64,000 nt of DNA from Vitis vinifera. Taxonomy: Eukaryota; Streptophyta; Magnoliopsida; Vitales; Vitaceae. The notes beneath the pieces were generated by a model. The model was not told where the DNA came from and ran no database searches. It saw only the letters and a program-made list of their open reading frames with translations. Below, one piece after another: positions 1 to 11,430 of this stretch (positions are counted from its first letter, which is position 1; each line of letters opens with the position of its first letter). The position numbers and the translations under genes are program-made. The stretch spans positions 3,482,501 through 3,546,500 of the forward strand of contig NC_081815.1 of the NCBI RefSeq assembly GCF_030704535.1, written 5' to 3'.

Positions 1-283
1 TATTTTTTTAAAAAAATATTTTTTTTCCCAAGGAACTCGTCTCTTGAGGAGACGAGTTCCCTTTAGAAATTTTATTTTTTATTTTTTTTGGGATTTTTTT
101 AAAATAAATAATATATTTTAAATAAATAATATATATTTTTCCCATGGGAACTCGTCTCAAGCCTTTAGTTCCAATTTTTTTTTTTTTAATTTGAAAATTT
201 TTTAAAAATTATATATATATTTTTTTTCATGGAACTCGTCTCTTCAAGAGACGAGTTCCCTTTTTTAAAAAATTTTACCCGTT
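1..283. repeat. Palindrome repeat array, GGAACTC-armed type
   Basis: Three hairpin units lie about 100 bp apart in AT-rich DNA. Unit 1 (32-60) has 12-bp arms around a 5-nt centre. Unit 2 (147-172) is half degenerate. Unit 3 (231-259) is a perfect 29-nt palindrome with one central base. The inner core is GTCTCTTGAAGAGAC or its complement, and the outer arms read GGAACTC/GAGTTCC. The array probably continues to the left of the window. No coding potential is visible. The same core recurs at 18351-19160 with different arms. Confidence 0.8.
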
Positions 284-377
284 CACCCTCTCTCCTATCT
301 CCTCTTTCCTCTCTCCTCTTTCCTCTCTCCTCTCCTCTCTCTCACCCTCTCTCCTCTCTCCTCTCTCCTCTCTCCTA
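283..377. repeat. CT-rich low-complexity tract
   Basis: Imperfect TCTCCTCT-type pyrimidine repeats immediately follow the palindrome array. Nothing else is seen here. Confidence 0.85.
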
Positions 378-3195
378 TGTGGCAAAAACTACCCTATATT
401 TGTAATAACTTCTTCCATTACAGTAATTGAAGAATAACTTTTTTAAATTACTGTACTATTGAGAAAAGTCCCCGTCCCAAGCCCATGTTGTAGTGGTTGC
501 GTTGGTGCCACTGCCAATTTGCCAACTCATTGGTTATTTGGAATCTACAACTAATATATAGTTTTTAAGTTGGTAAATTGAAAATAAATGCACTTTCAAA
601 CTTATTTCCAAATTTTTTTTTCCTAAGAGTAAGAAAAGGGAATTTTAAAATGATTCTAATATTTGATTTCACTAAATAAAAAAATAAAATAAATAAAATA
701 AATCAAAATTGACTAAAATTGTATATATTTGTGAATTATTTAAATTTTGTATAATAAAATAAGGTATGAAAATATTTATTAATTTCAATTTTTTATTTTT
801 TTTGGGCATTTACGTTCAATTTTTTTGAAACCAAACAAAAAGAAAAAAAAAACGAGAAAAAGGTAGAAAGAAATATAAAAAAAGGAAATGTTTTTTCAAA
901 AATGTTAAAAATATTTTTTTTTTCATATTTGATTTCATCACGAAAGATACTAAAAAATCAAATATAATTAAAAAAATTTAGAAATTTATATATTTTTAAA
1001 TTATTTAATTTTATATTGAAAAAGAAAACTAAGTTAAATTTGAAGTAACATGTAAAAATTATTCATTAAATTAAAATTTATTTTTTTATTTTGACTCATT
1101 TTTTCTTTTTTCTTTTTCCTTTTTTTTGTACTTTTTTCTTTTCTTGTTATAAAATTAGTTAAAAATTTATATATTTTTAATTATTAAATTTTTATAAGGA
1201 GGAGAAAAAAAGATAAATATGTTTAAAATAAAAATAATTTATTGATTTTAATTTTTTTTCTTCTTTTTTTCTTTCCTTATTCTTTTTCTCTCTATTTAAT
1301 TTCTTTGGCAATTTCCCTTTAAGTTTTTTGGAATCAAACATAATATATGAAAAAATGGATTGTAATAACCACAAAAATTTTAGAAAATACAAAACAATCC
1401 CAACTTTTAATTACAATTAGGCTTGGTCCGTGTGTAAGCCACAAAGAGCTAGCTAATAACATTTTTTTTATTTTTAATTTTATTTTAATTACTTGATAAA
1501 AATTATATAAAAATAATAATTTTCATCTATTTTAAGGTCGTGTTTGAATATATTCTATTTTAAAATATTTATATTTATTGCACAATTATATTGATGGTTA
1601 AAATCATATCTTTATTAGAGAGAATATTAAAATTGCATTTAATGGTTATTTTAAGAAGTATTTCTAATTTTTTTTAACACTTGAAAATTTTTATATTTCA
1701 AATATAAAAAATGTTAGAACACTATAAATTGTATTTGTTGTCTTTGAAAAGAACAATTATAATTTAATGATAGACAATCTATATCAAAATTAAATATAAG
1801 TTTTATAATAAATTAATAAAGTATTTATTTATTTATTTTCTATATTTGTTCTTATTAATATCTTTTTTTCTTTTTTTCTTATTAGTAAATTCAAATATGA
1901 ACTCAAGTATATTATTATTGATTAAAAATATTAAAATCAAAAGGATTATGACATGTCTAATATTAGTATTTTGAATAAAAAAATTTAGATATTAAATAAA
2001 AAAAATAGTTAATTATTATTTTTATTAATTTAATTCATCTTACTTAATTTAATTTATTCTTTATTATTTAATAAATAAGTATATTTTATTATTTGTTGAA
2101 GTTTGAAAACTAAAATAATTTCAAATAAGATTTTTAACTTTTGTAAAACTCAAACAAAAAGAAAACATACTTTAATCATAAATTTCTTCCAAAAAGTATC
2201 AAGCTAGTATGAAAGGAAGGTATTTATAAATATTGAAATAAATGGTATGCCTTAATTTTGTGACACCTGTCATAATTAGAAAATAAGTATGTCTTAAATT
2301 AGAAAGAAACTTAAATGTTAAATTCAAATAATTATTTGAATTTTGAAATTAATATCCTTATCTATAATTCTATATAAATAGATTAATTATTTAGAAAAAA
2401 GAAAAAGAAAATAATTGGATAGAATTTTGTAATTTTATTGCAATCATAATTAGCCATTGACCAAGTCTATAAAGAAAAAAAAAACAATATCTATAAGAGA
2501 ATTAAATTTTTTTTTTCTAAAGGATATAACAAATTGTTAGTATTTGTTTATTTTTTTTATTGTCATAAATTGATTTTTTTTAATAAAAATAATATTTAAA
2601 TTTAAAAAAATTATATCTTAATTTTATATATTCGGTAAATATTAATTTTACTATCATTAATATTTTCTTCTGATAATTATTATTCTTTATTTTTATTTTA
2701 GCAAAAATTTAAAATAGAAAAGAGCATATAATCAACCAAAATAGTACAAATTTTTTAAAAAGCATAAAAAAATTATTTTCATTTAAGTAATTTATTTATT
2801 TTGGTTACATATATCTTTCTTTTATTCATACAACATTAAAACATTAATAGTTTGACAAATCTAAAATCTATTAAAGGGTTTTGATACCCAAACACTTATC
2901 TTTCTTCAACCCCTTCCTCCTACATTCCAAATTTTGTTATCATGTTTGGTAAAATAATTTAATAGAATGACTTAAAGTAAAAAATAAATTTAAGTAATAA
3001 GTAAAAACAATTAACTTATTATTAAGTCTACATCTTCATTTTACTTTTTTAATTCAATTTATTTTACCTTTTACCTTAATTATAATTTATGAGGATAAAT
3101 ATACTAATTCGATGATTTAAAATAAGTTATAAGTTAATTTTATCAAAAAACTTTAATACTTAAAGCAAGAATTAAGTATTAAGTTTTAAATGAAT
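378..3195. other. AT-rich intergenic DNA, no gene seen
   Basis: Long A/T runs and short spurious reading frames only. The stretch 2930-3190 (TTTGGTAAAATAA and similar AT-rich words) resembles 56700-56960, which suggests a shared old MITE-like element, but I could not define its ends. Confidence 0.6.
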
Positions 3196-3396
3196 TGTTA
3201 CATCGACAAAAACGTTAATACAAACATTATTAATAAAAAAATACAAATATAAAACAATTAACAAAAACGGTATACTAGTTTTTAATGTGATTCGACCAAC
3301 CATGCATACGTTAATCGATGAAAAAAAATCATTTTACTATACAATAGAGAACATTACAGATGATATAACCATATACAACTATTGGGTTCTCGAAAC

Positions 3397-3994
3397 CAAT
3401 GTTTTCAAAATCGAACCAGTTATTGAATCGAAAAAGTTATTGGTTCATGGTTCACTGGTTATAAATATATAATTTTATAAATTATTAAAATTTAAAATAA
3501 TTATAAAAATAAAAATAATAAATTATATATTATTTAAAAATTTAAAATAAAAAATAGTTTCAAATTAGAAATTAAAATTAAAATCATAACTTTAATTTAA
3601 AGTTTGAAATTTGAAATTTTATTTTTAAATCAAAAACTTATTTTAAAATCAGAAATTTATTTAAAATTGTAATATTTCATTAATTTAAATTAAAATCATA
3701 AGTTTAAAATCACAAAGTAAAAATATATATATATATAAAAGAAAATAAATAATAATGAAATGTGGTAAAAAATAAAAAATAAAAATCAAGAAAGGAAGGA
3801 AGGAGAGGGACGTGCCAAAAATGGGAAGAAGGTGGTGGTGGTAGGGGCGGGTTCTATTGATGGGAGGGATTGTTGGAAAAAAAAAAATGGTTGAATTGGA
3901 CAGTTCGCTTCCAATCCGACTACTTTTCGACCCAATTGATCGAACCAGACCATAACTATGACCGACCATTTTGGTCCGATTTTTAGAATCATGC
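3397..3994. mobile_element. MITE-like insertion nested in the left LTR
   Basis: This block interrupts the left LTR and is absent at the same point of the right LTR (after ATTGGGTT near 4800). Its ends are imperfect inverted repeats: CAATGTTTTCAAAATCGAAC at the left, and the complement of GGTCCGATTTTTAGAATCATG at 3973-3993. The interior is AT-rich and non-coding. The style resembles hAT-type plant MITEs; that family assignment is inference. Confidence 0.55.
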
Positions 3995-4263
3995 CCAAAA
4001 CATTCTATGTTTTCTCCCTCTTTGTATCCCTACCCTATCACAAGCCCTCTTGTATTGTCTTTATAGGTCCATTTTCATCTCATAACTTTGTCTCCTTATG
4101 ACCTATAATATGTATAGAGATATTTTGAACAACCTTCCTTATTCTACAAAGAAGTCTAACATTACAATAATATATTAACCTAAAAAATTATATATAATAT
4201 TCTTTACAAATAAAAAATAAAAAATGAACCTATACTAATTAAGAATTTGGGACACTTCCTAAA

Positions 4264-4522
4264 AATCTTCACCTTTGATCAAATTTCATGAAGTCAATCT
4301 TCAAACTCTCTATGATACAAACTTTTTTTGTATCATATTACTACTAGAGAGCAATCGACTCCACCTTCACAAAAAATTCATTTTGTTCCTAACAATCTTC
4401 ACATTTGATCAAATTTCATGAAATCAATCTTCAAACTCTCTATGATACAAACTTTTTTTGTATCATATTACTATGAGAGAGCAATCGACTCCACCTTCAC
4501 TAAAAATTCATTTTGTCTTCAT
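4264..4522. repeat. Two 130-bp tandem repeats inside the TRIM-like element
   Basis: Copies start at 4264 and 4394, each beginning AATCTTCAC, and are nearly identical. Each contains a hairpin with 11-bp perfect arms TATGATACAAA / TTTGTATCATA, at 4311-4337 and 4441-4467. Confidence 0.85.
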
Positions 4523-4569
4523 TTTGTGAGTTATGTGATCTTTTGCTCTTCCAAAAATCTTCAACACAT

Positions 4570-4581
4570 GCTCTAATACCA
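4570..4581 (-). other. Primer-binding site of the LTR element
   Basis: On the minus strand this reads TGGTATTAGAGC, one base from the plant initiator-tRNA-Met primer site TGGTATCAGAGC. It sits 3 nt from the right LTR, as expected for a 5' LTR/PBS arrangement. Confidence 0.7.
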
Positions 4582-5114
4582 ATTTGTTATGTCGACGAAA
4601 ACTTTGATGCAAATATCGTTAATAAAAAAACACAACAATAAAATAATCAACACAAACGGTATATGAGGTTTTAACATGGTTTGACCAACCATGCCTATGT
4701 CCACGGATGAGAGATAATTATTTAACTATACAAGAGAAAACATTACAGATGATATAACTAAAACATTACAAAGGACATAACTAAATACAACTATTGGGTT
4801 CCTTAAATATCTCAAGTTTCCCTACTCTACGTATCCTTACCCTACCACGAGTCTTCTCACTTCACCGGGTACCTTTCATTATTCCTCACATCTTTATCCA
4901 CCTCATATAATCTTTACCGTCCTATCTTCATCTCATAAATTTTTTTTCCTAATAATTTAGAATATTTATAGAGATCTTTCTAATAATTTTTTTTTTATTC
5001 TATAAGAAAGTTTAATATTACAATAATATATTAACCTAAAATATTCTCTATAGTCTTTTTTACAAAAAATAAAAATAATCTATACTAATTAGGAATTCGG
5101 GACACTTCATAACA

Positions 5115-5521
5115 TTAACAAATATAATTTAACTTAAAATCAACCTAAATCATTAAATAATGAATATTAAGTATGAAGTCTTAACCGAAGGAGGTGAGGG
5201 AACCAAGTAATATGGTAGAGTTTTGAGTTCATCTTGTAAATTTGAATTAAGATGAAGACTATTTGAAAATTGTCTCAAATTATCTTTCGAGTTCATTTGT
5301 AAGTTACTTATTGTTTTCCTAATGGGCTACATTAATACAAAGGATTTTCAAAGATATATTATATAGACTTTCTCTTAAGCGCAGACAGAAAAGGTTATTA
5401 ATTTTCAGATTAAAATTATTTTAAGCGAGAGCCGTTATACAGCGCCATTTCCACATAAAGGGATACGGCGACACTCGAGAGACTTTCCCGCGTTTCGGAC
5501 AGAATCGAAACCCTAACTACC
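5115..5521 (+). promoter_or_regulatory. Upstream region and 5' leader of the MLN51-like gene, with telo-box
   Basis: The sequence changes from AT-rich to a mixed leader at about 5380. A telo-box AAACCCTAA lies at 5508-5516, six bases before the ATG at 5522. Telo-boxes are common in the 5' ends of plant housekeeping genes. No convincing TATA box was assigned. Confidence 0.5.
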
Positions 5522-8500
5522 ATGGAAGGGGAAGAAGACGCTTTGAATGAGAACGATTCAGACGACTCCATGTTGCCAATGGCGAGGCGAAGGAGAGAAG
5601 CGAGTGACGAGGATGACGATGGCAGTGAATTCGAGGACAGAGCAAGGTCTCGCACGGTTGATCGTAGTGCCCGCTTTGGCTCCGGCAATGAATCTGACGG
5701 TCTCAGTGAGGCACAGCTGTCTGATAATGATGAAGAATCATATACAGAAGAGGAAGAAGTGGACGAGGTTGAGGTATTGGTGGAGCTGCCGGAATCGGAT
5801 GCGGAGCGGACAGGGCTTCACGGTGAGGATAAGCGAAACGAAGAGAAGATGAATTTGGAACCGTTCTTGGTTCCGAAATTCGGCTCTTTCTACTTGCACG
5901 ATGATCGGTCCAGAGATACAGGTGGTCGTGGTCGGCGCCGGTACGTATTTTTTAGTTTTGATTTTCAATATTAGGAGTTTTTTTTGGGTGAAATGCGTGA
6001 AAGTACTTTGGATCTATTTGTTTGTTTAACAATTCAGTGTGAATGAAGGTGCAATCACTGTCTCTGTTTGTTTTGATGGAAAAAATTTCCCGCGTAAATT
6101 GTTTCTCAAGAAAAGGATTCCGCTTGTAAATAGATTTTTTATTTATTTTGATTGCAAAAGTTGAATTGATTTTTCAAAGTTTTTGAGGGCCTAGTTTTGG
6201 ACGAAACAAATTCAGTTAGTGAAAATAAAATTTTACCACTGGAAAAGGTTTATTCTGGAAAATTATACAACTATTTTTTCTTTCCCTTTCTTTCTTCCTT
6301 TTGGATATCTCTAAATGCAGAGTCATGGTCGAAATATCCAATATTTTGGTGACTAGTTTGTCTGGAAACAAATGGATTCAGTGAAAATAAAAATTTGCAT
6401 GTGGAAAAATAAAAATGTTTCAATATGAAAGGTGCTATGTTATTTTCCTTGGAAATTGCTGTACTTGTGAAAGTGTTTGCTTTTTGCACGAAATTGTGTT
6501 GATCTCATGCAGTGGAGAATTATGCAGAAATAGTCATCAATTGGGAGATCAAAATGATTACTGGCAACATAGATGCCTAAGTTCTGTCTTAAAATGCATA
6601 AAATGCCTGAATTTTGTGATTGCAGAAGAGAGTCTCTCTGCACCCACTTTTGAGGTCTTTTTCATTTTTGCTTTCCTGTTTGTATCATGGTTGAACGAGA
6701 TTCTTGTTTCCTTCAGGCGTGTTGTTAGCGGAAGTAAGTTGTGGGAGACCAAAGATGAACAGAAATGGGGCCATGACAAGTTTGAAGAGATGATGCAGCA
6801 GGAAAGGCAACATCAGGAGTCTAATGTATTTATTGAAGTCCTATTACATACTGATAATTGTTCTCCATTTCCTAATAGTTTGTTTTGTGGTGGTGTAAAA
6901 CATATTACAATGGTTTATCTTTTGTCATTTCTCAAACTTGAGCAACAATATCCGAACAGCTATTATGGCACTTTCTTTAAATATGCAGGTAAGGAGGATT
7001 AGTTCAGATCGTTCTCAAGGTAATAGTAAGAGTCAAGGCCATGGAAGTGGCAATGTGAAAGGAACCAGGTATAGACCCCATGAAAACTCTGACAATCAGA
7101 ACAAATCATCAAAAGTTGTAAGAGGGAGAGGGCCTATAAGATATAAATCTCTAACAAGGAGCAAAAATATAATCCCATCAACAAAAAGCAAACAGTGAGT
7201 GAACTCCTTGGGTATGAAAAGGTTTTCTACAATGCTTCTTTCATTGGAATTTATTTTCAAATCCATCTGTTCTTTATGCCCTCCAAGGTCTGGACAGTCC
7301 CTGGAAACAACTTCAAACACCAATTCAGAGAGAGTATTATTACACACTTCAGATTCACAGTCTGTTCCGCTTGCCCGTATGAAGTGTGTTGCTGCATCAA
7401 GTTCGAGTTCTGCTTGGCTTTATCCAGATGGTTCTACCAGTCATCTCTCTGTCGCACAGAAATGGGATGCAAAACCTGGAGGTACCAGTGGATGTCAGCT
7501 GATGTCTGTATTGCTGGACGAGAATTTTGCTGTGTCAAAACCTGGTGTTTTTCAACAACGGAACACTTTAGCTCATCCTGTTGACCCCAATCCGTTCCGC
7601 TTTAAGTCTGTTCATCCGGTTGGTGGACATTGTTTGACCAATCTGCCTTCACATTCTTCTGTGAGCCTGTCAACTGATACGGGTGGATCTCCCCTTTCCT
7701 TGGATCAGGTAAAGAGTTTATTTCTGGTCAGAGCCTCATCATCAATTAACTGCATCTTCCAAGCAAGTAAATAGAGTTTCTCCACAGGGATGGCATCCTT
7801 CTGTTCAACCAAGGCCCCTTCAAGGCACAGTTCAACCTCCTTTATGGGGTCCTGTACAGAAGTCGAGTCAGCATTCTGAGTTTGGATCTCAAGCTTCTTC
7901 TGAAGTCTTGGCAGTGAATTCATCTGAATCTGGAGCATTGGTATCTCTACCAGGAGGTAAATCAAAACATGCATTGGATGGAAAAGGAACAGTCATTGTC
8001 GAAGGAAATAAAAGGGGTAACCTATATAGAAGAGGCGGTCAGAACTTTCCTGCTACCCCAGGAAATTTTCCAGGTTAGGTATATCTGTATGTCACTTCCC
8101 TTCTTATACTGGAAGTACTGACACTTCCCTTGCTATCGGTAGCAGCAATTCCTGTTTTCACGAGTGCTTTATCGCACTATTACTACTATTCCCAGTTATG
8201 CTTGGGGTACTAGTACTAGTACTACTGCTACTACTTATCACCGCTAGCCTCATAACGCTACAACTAGACCCAATTCTCTGGTGTACTTCTATCACTATTC
8301 CAATATCACAACTATTACTGTTACTATAACTACTATCCAGTAACCCAACATATGGTGTACTTCTACTATTACTAATAGTGATTACAGTTATTGTCATAGG
8401 ACCAACTCACAAGAAATTGAAAGGAAATCATTAGAGAGAGTATACATTTGAATAACAAAAGAATTGCAAAGAATTGTACCCAAGCTAGAAGTATTCCTAG

Positions 8501-11430
8501 GTTCTAATTGTTTCTTTGATGACCAAAAACATCAACCTTTTTTTTTATTTTATCTGCTACTAACTGTTCTTTCATACAGGTGACTTGGCTGATCACCTCT
8601 CCTTTTAATTCAAAACATAATGCAGACCATTAATTTTGAAACTGATCCTGTCACATGAGTCCATATGACCTTTCTGCATTAATCAGTTCGGAAGAGAAGT
8701 ATTTATTTTCCAATTACCGGTAAATTCTTAATAAGTTAGCCAAACAACTATAATTAGATGAAATGGATCATAGGTGGATTTAATTGGAATTTGGGCCTTT
8801 TCACATATTGTAAACTATTGATAATTCACAATTCAAATTAGCTAAGTGTAGCTCTTACATTATTGTTTGATTTTTTAAGTCAGTAAACCTAGTGGTTAGC
8901 TTCAAATTAACTCCTCAACTAGTCATTGTTTACTGTAGTTCCAGCAATTAATAACCCTGTCTATTAAAATGACTATTATTAAAAGGCATGACAAACTATA
9001 ATTTATATCTTTATTTTGATATGATTGGCAACTTGTTTGCGTTCATTTACTCAAGTTAGTATTATCGAACACTCTTGGGCCTCATCCTGCTTCAATCTCT
9101 ACCTGAATTGGGAAAATTTGAGGACTCTTCTTTTTGTGTATCATATGGCTTTGGATCTGCATGACATCATCCCGGACACTCCATTACATCTACATTAAAG
9201 GCGTGAAATTTTAGAAGTGGAAATTTTCGTCTTATGATACCATCATTTTTATCATAACACAGTTCTTCTGCCTCTTCTTCATCTTTGAGTTTATATCTTT
9301 GGCCATGTAGTGATGCAATTTGGTGACCAGCATCATGGTGGTCTTGGATTTCCTCCTGTTTGTACGTGTCTCACTTGTTATTCGTCTCTATCCGAACATG
9401 GTTTTGGCAATTCTGATATAGCATGGTAAGCTCTGTTTCTCATTATTTTTGTGTACTTTTCGAGAATTTTTTCCTTCTTTCCTTGAGGATTATAAATGCT
9501 CCCAAAAGCTAGGTTGTCCGGATCAGCAAGGTGGATTTGTGATTGATTAATGACTGAATTTGGAAGAGATACTGGATGGTGATACTCATGGGGAAGCTTC
9601 TCTTTTGAATATACGTAATAACTGAACACTGGATCCAGCTGATTTTCCCATTAAAGATAGAAATAATCATGCATACCTCTGTGAGAAGGGATGGTTTGAT
9701 GGTTGGTGGCGTTGATTTTTCTGTAACAAGGGAAGTGAACCTAGAGATTGAGTTCTTGTTGTTATAATTGCTTGTTAATTTGAGTTCTTACACTGTTTCA
9801 AGATTACCAAAAAAGGTACAACAATGGATCAGCTTATGGAGTAGTCAATGTCAAAGCACCCAAACTCCTAGCAACTTTCTGCAAAAATCAAAGGAGTTCC
9901 TTTGAAATGTTATCACTGTCCAAATATTGGAGTTATTTCCTGCATGATTTCCTTTTAGTTTGATCTTCTTTTTTTTCCTGATAATATGAGCTTACAAAGT
10001 TTAAGGAGGATTTTAGTGATTTCTATAAAGAGGCACATAGTTTGATGTGATTATCTCAATGTAAGTCTACCCTGCTGTTGAACACTTCCTTTTATTTAGT
10101 TCTCTAGTTGATCTCAGTTCAAATGGTCAAATACCAAGAGGAGAATGGTTAAGTTTTTTTTTTCTTTTCCATCAACCAATCATCCACACAAACCATTTCC
10201 CCGTTCCTTTGTTTTTTCCTAAAAAAATTCTAATAGTGCAGACATAATTGGCTAAATTTGATATTTGACTATACTAAGGACACTCTTTAAGTATTGTTAT
10301 ACTTTAAATTGCATATATAATTGGTTGAAAACTGGACTTCTTAGTCAATCCCATATACTGGGTTTAAGGTTTGTTGAGTGCAGATATTTTGTTGCTTCTG
10401 CATTGATTTTGTACCATGTTGTGATTGTTACCTGAGCTATTTCTTTGGTTCCCTCTACCTACACCACCAACACGCATGCACTTGTATCTCCATGGTAAGG
10501 GACAGGTGTCAAACCCCCATGTTGCCAATTTTGGTGGCTGCTACGGTAGGTTTAGGTGCTGCATGTTGTTCTCCCTACATTGCTGCTCATCCAGTGAGAC
10601 AAGCATCTCCTGTTGGAGTATCTGGGTGAGCTTGTTGTAATTATCTCTTTGCAAGTTTTCATTTTTTGTTTCTTCCCTCCCTGATAATCTATAAATTACA
10701 TAGTTTTGAGGAATACTCCTTTTCTCACTATTAAATGCTTTTATATTGTGGAATGTTATGTAAACTTCTCCACTCCTGTCCTGGAGTTCACCTTACTCTT
10801 GCTCTTGCTTAGCTTTTTGGAGAATTGGTTTTGGTCAAATAACTTATGGATATTTGTTGCAAAGCACATAGTGAATAAAAATAAAAGTTCTCATGCTATC
10901 TTAAGTGAGGCCTTCATTGGTCTTTTTGGAATTACACTATCATCCTCAGTAGTTGCTGGACTCGGAATCTTAAAACATGTCGCCCCTTGTCTGTCAAATT
11001 TCCTCTCTTTCTAGATACTTGGTTGTAGTGCTTTTATCGGTTTTGTGTTTAAAGAAGAAACTCAGTTGTCTGAGTTCCTTTTAAGCAAGGCAACGGGCAC
11101 AAACATGGCTAGTGGTGGCAGAATACCTACAGATGAACCTGGTTAGTTTTGCAGTATTGTTCTCCTGGTTATGCACAAAGCACTAGTTACTTTCCACTTT
11201 GGACTACAGCAAAAAGCTATTTTTAACTAATATGATGTCCCTGCAGGACATGAAGTTTGGCAACAAAAATTCAAACCTCACAGGCAAGTTGACTGTCTAT
11301 GCGTGTGCATGTGCCAGCACCTGCATGCTGCACCTCAACTGTCTTTTTCCTTTGCCCCCCTCTTTGGCTGAGGTTTACTAGTCTTTTGTGCAGATATTCA
11401 AAGATGAACTTTGACAAGCAAAGTGAATAG
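5522..11430 (+). CDS. MLN51/Barentsz (CASC3) homologue, exon junction complex core protein
   Basis: Exons: 5522-5940, 6717-6825, 6989-7194, 7288-7708, 7788-8073, 9311-9425, 10506-10625, 11086-11141, 11247-11283, 11394-11430. They join to 602 codons (601 aa) with no internal stop. Residues 1-110 are acidic and disordered. Residues about 115-170 form the SELOR (eIF4AIII-binding) region, with PKFGSFYLHDDRSRD and KLWETKDEQKWGHDKFEEM. The middle is Arg/Gly and Ser rich. The tail ends RYSKMNFDKQSE, like the conserved plant BTZ end. MLN51 clamps eIF4AIII on spliced mRNA and acts in nonsense-mediated decay and mRNA localisation. Exons 6-8 are much more diverged than the SELOR part, and intron 9 uses a GC donor. 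The exon 8 start and the short intron 5 (79 nt) are the least certain joins. The copy may be functional or drifting. Confidence 0.85.
8160..8400. repeat. ACT/TAC-rich low-complexity tract in MLN51 intron 5-6 region
   Basis: Irregular trinucleotide-like sequence (ACTAGTACTAGTACTACTGC and similar) with the word TGGTGTACTTCTA occurring twice (about 8280 and 8351). It lies in the intron between coding exons 5 and 6. The minus-strand Ser/Thr-rich reading frame here is a composition artefact. Confidence 0.7.

Larger units (their letters stand above)
3196..5114 (-). mobile_element. Small LTR retroelement (TRIM-like), no coding capacity
   Basis: Two related terminal repeats lie at 3196-4263 (which contains a nested MITE) and 4585-5114. 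They share the start TGTTA(C/T)(A/G)TCGAC, the block around CATTACAGATGATATAAC, and the end GGGACACTTC. The right one begins TGTTATG and ends CATAACA. The roughly 320-bp interior holds a primer-binding site next to the right LTR, so the element points to the minus strand. No gag or pol frame is present. The size fits a TRIM (terminal-repeat retrotransposon in miniature), or a heavily deleted Copia-type element. No clear target-site duplication remains, so it is old. Confidence 0.7.

Noticed and set aside
8158-8397. Minus-strand Ser/Thr-rich ORF
   Set aside because: Composition artefact of the ACT-rich intron tract.
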